This document shows positions 26,408-34,500 of a stretch of 64,000 bases of DNA, one piece after another; positions within the stretch are counted from its first letter, which is position 1; each line of letters starts with the position of its first letter. The translations under genes were made by a program, and so were the position numbers. The stretch covers positions 1,364,001-1,428,000 of the forward strand of contig NZ_CP008953.1 of NCBI RefSeq assembly GCF_000732925.1. The letters are read 5' to 3'. This DNA comes from Amycolatopsis japonica. GTDB taxonomy: Bacteria; Actinomycetota; Actinomycetes; Mycobacteriales; Pseudonocardiaceae. The notes beneath the pieces are model-generated. The model had not been told where the DNA came from. It saw only the letters and a list, made by a program, of their open reading frames with translations, and made no database searches.

Positions 26408-26923
26408 ATGCGGCTGACACCGGGGATGGTTTGGACGTCTTCGCTGTGTCCCCGGGTTCGCGAAGCCGTTCGATACGTAACGCGGGCTCCAGTGCTGCCC
26501 ATTCTCATGCGCGAAGATCCAGCGTTCAGACGGTTGGTCACCAAGTCTGGGTTGCCGCCGGTACGGTTCCACGACCTCCGGCACGGCGCGGCGACGTTGT
26601 CGCTGGCCGCGGGGAGCGACCTGAAGACGGTGCAAGCACTGCTGGGCCACGTAAGCATCGTCCTGACGGCCGACACCTACACCAGCGTGCTCCCGTCCCT
26701 CGCCCATGCGAGCGCCGAAGCGACCGCGAGCCTGGTTCGTCGGGCCGGCTACGAACGGGGTCAGAAAATCCGCAGGTCGCGCGCCACTCGTGGTCGACAA
26801 CAACGAGGTCAGGGCGGCGGCCGAGGTCCGCGGCTCATTCATCGTGGAGGGGCCCTTGGCGGAGCTCACGGTGGCCCCACCTCAGGCTCGCACAACAACA
26901 AAGCCCACCGACGACATCCCTGA
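26408..26923 (+). pseudogene. Tyrosine integrase, C-terminal remnant
   Basis: Only the C-terminal catalytic part is left: PPVRFHDLRHGAATLSLAAG supplies the second Arg and His, LLGHVSIVLTADTY the third motif and the nucleophile Tyr (ADTYTSVLP). The N-terminal core-binding domain and first catalytic Arg are missing, and upstream sequence is not coding in any frame. Homology fades after about 26770, although the frame remains open. It lies about 180 bp from the right att repeat and points to it, the normal int-att arrangement of pSAM2-like elements. Confidence 0.75.
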
Positions 26924-26949
26924 ATCAAGAGATAATCGCTGGTGGGCTT
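26901..26949 (-). terminator. tRNA-type terminator beside the right att repeat
   Basis: Arms AAGCCCACC / GGTGGGCTT at 26901-26909 and 26941-26949, with further partial pairing inside. It corresponds to the hairpin at 18934-18982; the loop sequences have diverged. Confidence 0.55.
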
Positions 26950-27000
26950 TGGAACTGTGCGCCATCAGGGACTCGAACCCCGAACCCGCTGGTTAAGAGT
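26948..27000 (-). repeat. Right attachment repeat: 3' half of a tRNA-Lys(CTT)
   Basis: These 53 bp are identical to 18985-19037. The sequence to the right (GAGCTGCTC) does not complete a tRNA, so the intact tRNA-Lys gene must lie elsewhere or has been lost. The integrase remnant is immediately to the left. Confidence 0.8.
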
Positions 27001-27019
27001 GAGCTGCTCTCTATGTCGG

Positions 27020-27136
27020 ATGGTGTCGAGTGATGCCGAACAAGACCTTTTCGTCTGGTCACCGTGCATCGGCAGTGTCGGGGTGTGTCGCCTGGTGTCG
27101 GACTGTTTCGGACCTCTCGGGCGCGTCTCGGGCTCG
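27020..27136 (+). repeat. Conserved arm region with repeated GTGTCG motifs (copy B)
   Basis: This is the counterpart of 19058-19172, with the same spacing to its att repeat and to its DUF2637 gene. The conservation outside coding sequence implies function. Confidence 0.45.
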
Positions 27137-27205
27137 TGGATGTCGGGTTCTGCCGCTTGGTCCAGCCGTCCGGAAGGATCGCGTCACTGGGTGGTGTGGT
27201 CGGTG

Positions 27206-27892
27206 ATGGTGGAGGAGCGGCGCGATCCGGTTGTGTCGGCCGTGAGCACGATGGTGGGGATCGTGGTCGGCTTGACGTTCCTCTTCGGGTTCGGCAATGT
27301 CTTTGCGCTCGCACTCCGGCTCGGCGTCCCTGTATGGGTGGCGCCCTTGGTTGCGCCCGCGGTGGACCTGACGGTCGTGGCGTTGTTGGTAGCGATCCGC
27401 CGCCTCTCGGCGCATGGAGCAGCCCCTGAGGTGCAGCGCTCGGCGCGACGGCTCCTTGTGCTCTCGAGTTCGGTGACGTTGGCGTTGAACGTGGCAGAGC
27501 CCCTGATTGCTGGCGAGATCGGCAAGGCGCTGTTCGACGTGGTAGGGCCGTTGTTGCTGATCGGCTGGTCCGAGGTCGGACCGGGCTTGCTTCAGGCGCT
27601 CGCTGACCTTCGGAAGGATGTTCGACCCCCTGTCGTCGCTACGTCGATGAACTCGGCGCAGGAAGGCTCGTCGGATAGATCGATTGTGACTCCAGCAGGG
27701 CTCGAAGACGGCTTGGTTGAGCGTGCGAAGCTGATGGACGCTCAGCATCGGGAGTTACACCAGCGGCCGATCTCAGCCGAAGCGCTTCGTAAAGCTCTGG
27801 GCGTGGGGGCCGAGCGCTCTCGCGCTCTGACGCGTGTGGTGCGTGCGGAATGGCGCGGATCGTCGGAACTACCTGAAGAGTCGGTTGCCTAG
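27206..27892 (+). CDS. DUF2637-like membrane protein (copy B)
   Basis: A 228-aa paralogue of the 19237 product, with the same four helices (VSAVSTMVGIVVGLTFLFGF and so on) and C-terminal HTH-like segment (RPISAEALRKALGVGAERSR). The linker between residues about 145 and 165 differs most. It starts at ATG 27206. As in copy A, the gene begins about 200 bp right of a tRNA-derived att repeat, so it marks the left end of a second element whose right end is not visible here. Its role is probably in spread or regulation of the element. Confidence 0.72.
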   Translation: MVEERRDPVVSAVSTMVGIVVGLTFLFGFGNVFALALRLGVPVWVAPLVAPAVDLTVVALLVAIRRLSAHGAAPEVQRSARRLLVLSSSVTLALNVAEPLIAGEIGKALFDVVGPLLLIGWSEVGPGLLQALADLRKDVRPPVVATSMNSAQEGSSDRSIVTPAGLEDGLVERAKLMDAQHRELHQRPISAEALRKALGVGAERSRALTRVVRAEWRGSSELPEESVA

Positions 27893-28057
27893 AACGAACC
27901 GTTCTGCGGCTCTAACTGATCTTCCGCCTGCCTGAGCATGGCGATAGTTGCATCCTGTGGGGTCGTGTACGTTTTTCGACAGGGCGTGAAGTACCGCTTC
28001 CTGGTCCCAACCCCATCTCGCCGGCGATGTCGTAACCCCTCCATCACCGTGACCACT

Positions 28058-28107
28058 CACCTCGGCTGATAGGTGATGCAAGTCTGGATCACCTATCAGC
28101 CGAGGTG
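28058..28107 (-). terminator. Perfect 20-bp inverted repeat after the sigma-factor operon
   Basis: Arms CACCTCGGCTGATAGGTGAT and its exact complement (28058-28077, 28088-28107) flank a 10-base loop, 34 bp past the stop of the sigma-factor gene. It is probably a terminator. Its perfection is unusual for decayed DNA. Confidence 0.65.
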
Positions 28108-28141
28108 CGCGGCGCAAGGTCGTCGGCCACTCGTCCGCGGC

Positions 28142-29479
28142 CTATACGATCTCGATCAGCGTCATCGGCGTTGACTCTCCCCGGTCGAGTTGTTGGCGCA
28201 TCCGGGCGATCGCCTGGTGCTGTATGACCCGTACGGCACCAGGCGCGAGGCCCAGAGCTTCGGCGGTTTCTCTGCCCGATAGGCCGACCATCATCCGCAA
28301 GGTGATGACTTCTTGCTGAGTCTTGGTAAGCGCACCGAGCGAACCGGAGAGACGGCTTTGAAGGTCACGGGCGTGGTGTGAGCACAACTCGATACCGGCT
28401 GGCTCCTGCAGCCGCGCAAGTCCGGTTCGGATATCTCGCTGAGCTGCGCGACGTCCGTCGGTGACCTTGTTGTTCGCGATCGCGTAGACGAAGCGCAGGA
28501 ACGAGTCACCAGTGCCGTGATACCGGGGCAGGGCAGTGAGGACCGTGACACACACCTCCTCGGCGACGTCGTCCGCTGTCAGGGACGAGATCGTTTGCCC
28601 GTTCATCCGGGCGCGGCAGTACCTGACGACCGCGGGCCGAATGACTTCGAGTAGGGCGCGGATCGCGAGCGGGTGACCACCCTTGGCGTCCATCACCAAC
28701 CTACTGAGGTCCTTTATGGACATTCGTCGAGTCGGAGAGCTGGATGTGTCCTCTGCACGCTTGAGTACGTCGAAAGCGCTGGCAACGCGGGTGTTCCCGT
28801 CGATGGGATCCATGCAGGGGGCCAACTTGACCTCGATAATCCAGCGCTTCATCTGAGTGATGACGTCCCACCCGCCATCGGGTGGAGTGATCCGACCATG
28901 CCCTACAACCAGGTCATCGAGCATCCCCTTCGACCATAGCTTTGTCTGGAAGCCGCCGTGATGTTGTAGGGCTACTCTCCCGCTCCAGTCCGAAGGAGGC
29001 ATCAGTTTCCAACTCCAGTCCGACACCAGTTCGGCAGGCTCGCGTTCGTTGAGGCTGGTGTTCTGCTGTGCGGCGACGACTTGATCGAAGATCGGCGTCT
29101 CCGCGTCGGCCCGGTCCTCCGCAGGGGATGTGTCCTCCGCGAGTTGGCTGGCCAAGCTCGCCTCTTGCTCGTCGGCGTGCGCCTCGCGCCGCTGCGGGAC
29201 TGGAACGGTACTCGCTACACAGATCGCCAACATTGGTTCGGCGTCGTCGATGCCGTACTCCACCGCAGTGGAAAGCCACGGGATCGCGTCGGCGAACCGC
29301 TCGGTGGCCATCATCTGCATACCGATCTCGAAGGCCTGGTAAGCGATCTCGGCGACGTGGGCCATGGTGGGCATCACGCGGCCGTACGCGGCCATGTCGA
29401 TGTCGTTGGCCGCCTCGGCGCGGTCCATGACGTGGTCGACGTCGAACCGGAGATCGTCGGGCGCAGGAGCTGCGGTCAT
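28142..29479 (-). CDS. ShbA-like sigma-70 factor with a long N-terminal extension
   Basis: A 445-aa protein. The C-terminal 190 residues resemble the actinobacterial ECF factor ShbA: region 2 (MSIKDLSRLVMDAKGGHPLA, then VRYCRARM and ADDVAEEVCVTVLTALPRYH) and region 4 (LTKTQQEVITLRMMVGLSGR, then ETAEALGLAPGAVRVIQ). About 255 residues precede this, including a conserved-looking block DWSWKLMPPSDWSGRVALQH, with no recognised domain. An internal ATG at MSIKDL could give a free sigma factor. The ATG at 29479 overlaps the stop codon of the upstream sigma gene. It is probably a mobile-element regulator redirecting host RNA polymerase. Confidence 0.75.
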   Translation of the reverse strand: MTAAPAPDDLRFDVDHVMDRAEAANDIDMAAYGRVMPTMAHVAEIAYQAFEIGMQMMATERFADAIPWLSTAVEYGIDDAEPMLAICVASTVPVPQRREAHADEQEASLASQLAEDTSPAEDRADAETPIFDQVVAAQQNTSLNEREPAELVSDWSWKLMPPSDWSGRVALQHHGGFQTKLWSKGMLDDLVVGHGRITPPDGGWDVITQMKRWIIEVKLAPCMDPIDGNTRVASAFDVLKRAEDTSSSPTRRMSIKDLSRLVMDAKGGHPLAIRALLEVIRPAVVRYCRARMNGQTISSLTADDVAEEVCVTVLTALPRYHGTGDSFLRFVYAIANNKVTDGRRAAQRDIRTGLARLQEPAGIELCSHHARDLQSRLSGSLGALTKTQQEVITLRMMVGLSGRETAEALGLAPGAVRVIQHQAIARMRQQLDRGESTPMTLIEIV

Positions 29480-30168
29480 CGCTGAACCTCCGAGGCAGGA
29501 CTGCGGTAGTGCGCAAGCAGAGGGGAGGCCTTGAGCTCGGCGAGGCCCCGCTGACGGAGCGCCTTGACGCTGGGCTTCGTCGCTACGAGAAGCGCCGCGA
29601 CCTCGTCGAGGCTGTCCCCGTAGCCGTAGAGCCGTATCAGCACCTGACGTTGCCGGGTGGGCAGCGTTCGGAGCGCTTTCACGAGAAGTTCGTCGGTGAA
29701 CAGCCCGTTCGCGAAATCGGGGTCGTCCTTGACGTTCGCCGCCGTGGCTCGCAGGATCGCCGCGTCTTCGACCGCGCACCTGGTCATCACCGCATCGCAG
29801 TGCAGGGCCGCCGAAATGTCCTCTTCGGTGCTCGGGATCGGACGCCGCTTCTGCCTGCGGAGCTCGTCCTTGACCCTCAGCTCAACGATCTGGATCAAAA
29901 GCTTCCGGGGCTCGCGCAGCGATCCCTTTTCCTGCCACCGCTGCACGAGTTCCTGAAAAGCGGTGGCCACGACCTCCTCGGCGGCCGAGTGGTCACCGAG
30001 GAAGCGCTTCGACGCGAAGGCGATCGCTCCGGGCACGCCGGCGTCGCGGACGCGGAGCACCTCGTCCCGGTCGTACCGGATCCGCGGCTGATGCTCGTAC
30101 TCGCCGGGATCCGAGTCGGGATCGGGGCTCTCATGATCCCCGCTCGGGGGGCGTTGGGCGCCCGTCAT
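29476..30168 (-). CDS. ECF-like sigma-70 family protein
   Basis: A 230-aa protein from ATG 30168. The region 2-like part (AIAFASKRFLGDHSAAEEVV, then ATAFQELVQRW and LIQIVELRVKDELRRQKRR) and the region 4-like part (ALRTLPTRQRQVLIRLYGYG, then DSLDEVAALLVATKPSVKAL) are both present with a normal linker. It overlaps the preceding small gene and the following sigma gene by ATGA at both ends. All three are thus translationally coupled. Two consecutive sigma-like genes in one operon are unusual. Confidence 0.75.
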   Translation of the reverse strand: MTGAQRPPSGDHESPDPDSDPGEYEHQPRIRYDRDEVLRVRDAGVPGAIAFASKRFLGDHSAAEEVVATAFQELVQRWQEKGSLREPRKLLIQIVELRVKDELRRQKRRPIPSTEEDISAALHCDAVMTRCAVEDAAILRATAANVKDDPDFANGLFTDELLVKALRTLPTRQRQVLIRLYGYGDSLDEVAALLVATKPSVKALRQRGLAELKASPLLAHYRSPASEVQR

Positions 30169-30428
30169 GCGGACTCCGAGGTCGCCGGTACGGCCGGGCC
30201 GAGAGTAACGGCCCATTCGCCACCGGCCGGGTCGCGGCTGATCACGTGGGCGGCGCGGCCGGAGTCGCTGAGGACCTGCGCGGCGTCAACGAGGGCGTCA
30301 TGACGGTCGCGGGCCATGGAGCGCTTGGTGCGCAGGGTGAAGACGTCCATCATCGCCCGGATCACCGAGCGGGGGCGGGGGATCATGATGCAGTCTGTAT
30401 CAGGGGAGCTGGCGGGGCCTGTGTCCAT
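30165..30428 (-). CDS. Small protein of the sigma-factor operon
   Basis: An 87-aa protein from ATG 30428, preceded by GGGAGG. Its sequence (RPRSVIRAMMDVFTLRTKRS, then MARDRHDALVDAAQVLSDSG) is helical and basic in the middle, and it ends at the start codon of the ECF-like gene. It has no cysteines of the zinc anti-sigma type. Size and position would suit an anti-sigma factor or a co-regulator. I do not recognise the family. Confidence 0.6.
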   Translation of the reverse strand: MDTGPASSPDTDCIMIPRPRSVIRAMMDVFTLRTKRSMARDRHDALVDAAQVLSDSGRAAHVISRDPAGGEWAVTLGPAVPATSESA

Positions 30429-30550
30429 GTTGGCCTCCCTTCCTGCTCCCATACCGAACCGAGCAGTGCAAAAGAACCGGTTCCGGCGAAAGATCTTGAA
30501 ACTTTTCCGGCGCGAGGCAAGCCCAAGGGGAAGCCGCGCCGTCGTCGACG

Positions 30551-30781
30551 TCACGTCGACGGCGGGGTCCAGCCGAGTTTGCCGAGGGTGCGCGAGATGG
30601 TGGCCTGGGTGATGTGCGCGTGGGGCTCGATGGCGCGCTGGCTGAGGCCGAGCCGCGCCGCTTTGAGCAACGCCTTTCCGAACTTGGCGTTCGCGTCCTC
30701 GACTTCCTTGGAGGCGGCTGCCACTTCGGCCAGCTCGTTCCGCTGTGCCGCGGTGAGCGTGGGTCCTTCGCTGTTGTTCAT
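30551..30781 (-). CDS. Small helix-turn-helix protein
   Basis: A 76-aa protein from ATG 30781. After a helical N-terminus, residues 42-70 form a helix-turn-helix (ARLGLSQRAIEPHAHITQAT, then ISRTLGKLGW) like those of small phage or plasmid regulators. It lies 122 bp upstream of the 30428 gene on the same strand and may be the first gene or the regulator of the sigma-factor operon. Confidence 0.6.
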   Translation of the reverse strand: MNNSEGPTLTAAQRNELAEVAAASKEVEDANAKFGKALLKAARLGLSQRAIEPHAHITQATISRTLGKLGWTPPST

Positions 30782-30916
30782 CGGGCACACCGTAGAGACC
30801 TCACACGGTTTGAGCAAATCCGGAAAAACCTATGCACGCTGCATCACATAAAACGTCACCGTGACGAAACAACCTAGGGTCGAACCCTGCCCGCATAGCA
30901 GGCCTTGATGCGTCCT

Positions 30917-30948
30917 GTTGTGGCGATAATATCTTTTATCGCCACAAC
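30917..30948. repeat. Perfect 13-6-13 palindrome with dif-like architecture
   Basis: Arms GTTGTGGCGATAA and its exact complement surround a 6-bp centre TATCTT. The inner ATAA-N6-TTAT matches the arrangement of XerC/XerD sites (11-6-11). The right arm overlaps the end of a frameshifted gene, so a simple terminator is the main alternative, although no T tract follows. Confidence 0.45.
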
Positions 30949-31362
30949 TGGCCGGCTCCGAGTCGTTCCAGGGGACCCGGGTTGGGTGTTTCGACGGCGA
31001 GGGCTTCGATGTCGTCGGCTGCGACAACGACGTCTGCGGGAACGCACTCGGCGATGTCGGCGGCGGCTTGGGGCCAGTGCGCCGCGGCGATAGTCGCTGC
31101 TTGTTGGGGTCGACTTCGTGGAGAAGTTTCTCTGAGCCGAGTGGGTGTTCGCGGAAGAGGTCGCTGGCCGCGTTCACCTGGAGTGGGGAGGCGTCGGTGC
31201 GGGTGAGGAGCATCGCTTGTTTCGCTCGTTCGGAAAGGTCGCCGCGTTCGGCCTGTTCGACGGCGCGGAGCTCGGCTGCGACGTCGGCAATCAGCTGCTC
31301 GGTCAGCGCCTTGTCGCCGAGCGTGTGGGGTGCGCGGCCAACGCGGTGTGCTGCTTCCTCAT
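30936..31362 (-). pseudogene. Frameshifted gene of unknown function
   Basis: A protein-like stretch (LTEQLIADVAAELRAVEQAE, then RGDLSERAKQAMLL and HPLGSEKLLHEVDPNKQ) continues in another frame as TIAAAHWPQAAADIAECVPA and ends at TAA 30938-30936 inside the palindrome. The break is at NKQ, where a single missing base (near 31098) restores one reading frame. The N-terminus also seems to change frame after MRKQHT. The intact product would be a helical protein of about 140 aa, perhaps an antitoxin-like regulator. Confidence 0.5.
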
Positions 31363-31514
31363 GTTGATTGTGATCACGCGCCCACACTTCACAATTTGCT
31401 GGCCGTGCTGGTATCGACTGGCGCGTAGGGGCTCGACGAGATATACGACATCCCCCGCGCCCTCTGAGGCCAAGCGATTCCCCTCGGCTTCGCAAGAGTT
31501 GTGCGGTCGTTTCG

Positions 31515-34500
31515 TCAGTGTTCGATGCGGCAGGGGGAAGTGGAGTCGGCACCTGGGATGCGAGTGATGATGTCGCGTTCGGTGTCGACATAGTCGCGGT
31601 CGTTGATGGCGCAGAGGTGCAGCAGCCAGTTTTCTTGGTTGAGATCGATCTTGAATGCGCCAGTGCGGACGAGGCCGATCAACAGTCCAGAGTTGGTGGT
31701 GCGCCATTCGCTGCTCGATGTTGGAAGTGAGAGGCGGGCGACGCTCCGGCCCTGGGTGATATCCCAGAACTCCAGTTCTTTGGAGGTCATCCGGTTGCGG
31801 ACTATGAGACTGCCCCCGGGAGCGAACGTCGTTAGTTCACGGTCGGCCGCCATGGCTGCGGGTGGGCGTGAGCTGCCGTCGTGCTCAGGATTCCAGGTTT
31901 CCAAGGTTCCGTTTGTGGTGTGGACCGCGACTTCTGCGGAGTGACCTTGCGTAGCGACTTCGCTGAAGTTCGAATTCCCTGAGGCGCGGAAGGTACGGAT
32001 GCGGTGCCGATTGGTAACGTCCCATAGTTGAAGTTCGTTATCGGTGATGACGATGACTTGGTCAGGGTGGCCCTGCCGTGGTACGGCATATGCTTGCGGC
32101 GCGTGAGCGCGGGCGATCTCGGTCTGTTCTTGGAGTGGCAGCGGTTCGCTGAGTTGTTCGCCGGTGCTGACGCGCCATCGGGTAAATATCCCACCGTTCA
32201 ATACCGCAATTTCGTCCCCGTTGGCTGGGATTGCGGAAAGGTTCCACGTCGTTCCCTTTTGACTTTGCGGAAAGGAAATGGTACGACGTACCCTGAAATC
32301 TAGTGTCGATATCACTATCAGGTCAGATTTCAACCTGCTTTTGACGAGTAAGAATCGTTCGTCCGTGGTAAAGATGGGTGAGAATGTATAATCCACGTCG
32401 ATCGTTGCGAGCGCTTCACCGCCGATCTGTCGATGTGTCGTGCGGTCCACCACTTCCAACCTGGTAGGGCGGTCGAAGCCACCTGTCGTCATGGCAAGTG
32501 TCGTGCCGTCGGACATCTGTTTCGCCCCAAACAATTCGCTGCCCCGGAAGAGCTGTGGAGCTTCCTTCGCTTGGAGGGGCCTTGTGCGTACCACGCCGCT
32601 TGAATTGACGATCAGTATTTCCGGCCCGCCAGGTCCGTGGACTACGTTCATCAGCTGCTTTTGCGGGCCAGAGGGTGGGACTATGGTTTGTATTTGGTAA
32701 GTTTTCCTGGTATGCACGTCGAGGACGTGTATCATTTGAAAGGAGTCAGCCTGTTGCCCGGTTGGGTCGAGCAAGAAATTATGTGTCCCGTCGAACTCTG
32801 CTTTGGTGCAATCGGATGTCGCAGTTCGTAGTATCTCTTCGGAGTTTGCCCCCGCGCGCAAGACTGCTTCGTTTGTTTCGAGATCACATTCTATGGCGAC
32901 GCCGGCCCTGTTGAGGTTTCCCTTGTGTAAATCGTGGACAATCCGACCTGTGGTCCAGTCTCGAATGACGTTGTGCCCCTCGGTCTCGGTCATCGAAGAC
33001 TCGCTCATCCACACCGTACCGGCGGTATCGACCCGCTTGACGGCACGACCTCTGAGACCGTCCGACGGGATGTTACTGGGCAACCGTTGTCCGGTATCCA
33101 CGTCAAAGATCTGTAGCGGATACTGGTTAGACCCGGCAGGGGTTTGCGTCGTCACAGTGGCCGCGAGCCGACGGCCATCGGGTGACAGGGTGAGGCTGGT
33201 GACGTCGTCGCGCAGAGGGTCGGTCGGAGGATTCGGTTCGCGTAGGCGGATGGGTCCGGTGCGGTCCTTGACGTTCCACACCTCGATCCCGCTGTAGTCG
33301 GTGCGCATCGCCAGCCTGCTGCCATCGTCGCTGAGTTCCACCTCCCCGGCCTTGATGCGCCCAGAGTTGACCTTCCACGACGTGGGTGTCGGTGTGCCCA
33401 GACCGAACCAGACCGTCATCGCGCCGTCGGATTCTTGTACGGCGATTACCTGGCTGTCCGCACTTGTGACCAGCGCGGTGATCTCTTGAGACCAGAGCCC
33501 GGTCTGCACGCGCTGCGCGGTGCCGAACCGGGCCTGCTGGATGAGCATCGCTGCCGTCGCGGCGGGGCTGCCTGGGTCGTGTTGCCAGGCAGCCTGAGCG
33601 AACTGCAACGACGCCAATGGTGCCGTGTCGGCGCGTCGTTGTGCCTCCTCGGCCAGCGCTGTGGCGGCTTGTTTGCGTAGCAGCGCGGTCAGCTCGGTGT
33701 TGCGGCGTTGAGCGAGGACGGCGAAGCTGCCAGCCACCACCGCCAGTACGGTGATCACCGCGGTTGCCGCCTGCCATCGTCGTTTCCCTCGGCGTCGACC
33801 GGCTTGGCTGGCGGTGAGGAATTCGCGCTGGTCTTCGGTCAGTTCGGTCGGTCTTTCCGCGGCGCGCCCTTCAGCGATCGCGAGATCTCGGCCTCGCAAC
33901 AAGCGACCGGGGTCTTTCCCAGCCTCACGCCAGAGGCGGAAGGTAGTATCCAGGCGGTCACGCCACACCAGATAGTCGCGATCCTCGTTGAGCCACCCGG
34001 CCAGGGTCGGCCATTGCCGGATCAACGCCTCGTGGGCCAGTGCGAGCAGGCCGTCGCGCGTCACGACCAGGCGGTGGCGACTCAGTATCTCGACCATCCC
34101 GTGCAGCTGGGGGTCGATACCGTCAACGGGGATGCGATGCAGGGTGAACCCGCCGTCCTCAGTGGGGCGCACCAGTTGTAGCAGAAGCCGTCGCGCGAAA
34201 TCCCGTTCCTGTTGGGTGGGCAGTTGGTGTCGGTAGACGGTGTCGGCGTAGCCGGCGAGGGCTCCGCTGACGCGTCCCAGTTTCGTGTAGGCCTCGTGGG
34301 TGAGAACCCCGTGGTGGTGGCGCTCCCAGAGCATGGTGAGAGCGAACTCCACCAGGGGCAGTTGGCCGGGCGCGTCCACAGCATCTTGCACGATCACCTC
34401 GGCGAGGCCGGGATCGAATCGCATCATCCCAGCCGCGCGTACCGGCTCCACCACCGTGTCGCGCAGATCGCTGCGGCCCATCGGCAGCAGGTGTACGGCG

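Larger units (their letters stand above)
18985..27000. mobile_element. Degenerate integrated element between tRNA-Lys att repeats
   Basis: The segment is bounded by identical 53-bp tRNA-derived direct repeats about 7.96 kb apart. It starts with a DUF2637 gene, a family often seen in actinomycete integrative conjugative elements. It ends with the C-terminal part of a tyrosine integrase next to the right repeat, the expected int position. No replication or FtsK-like transfer gene is present, so it is a decayed or non-autonomous carrier. The cargo is a three-gene candidate defence operon and membrane proteins. The related DUF2637 region just right of the second repeat shows that another element was stacked in tandem. 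Confidence 0.7.
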
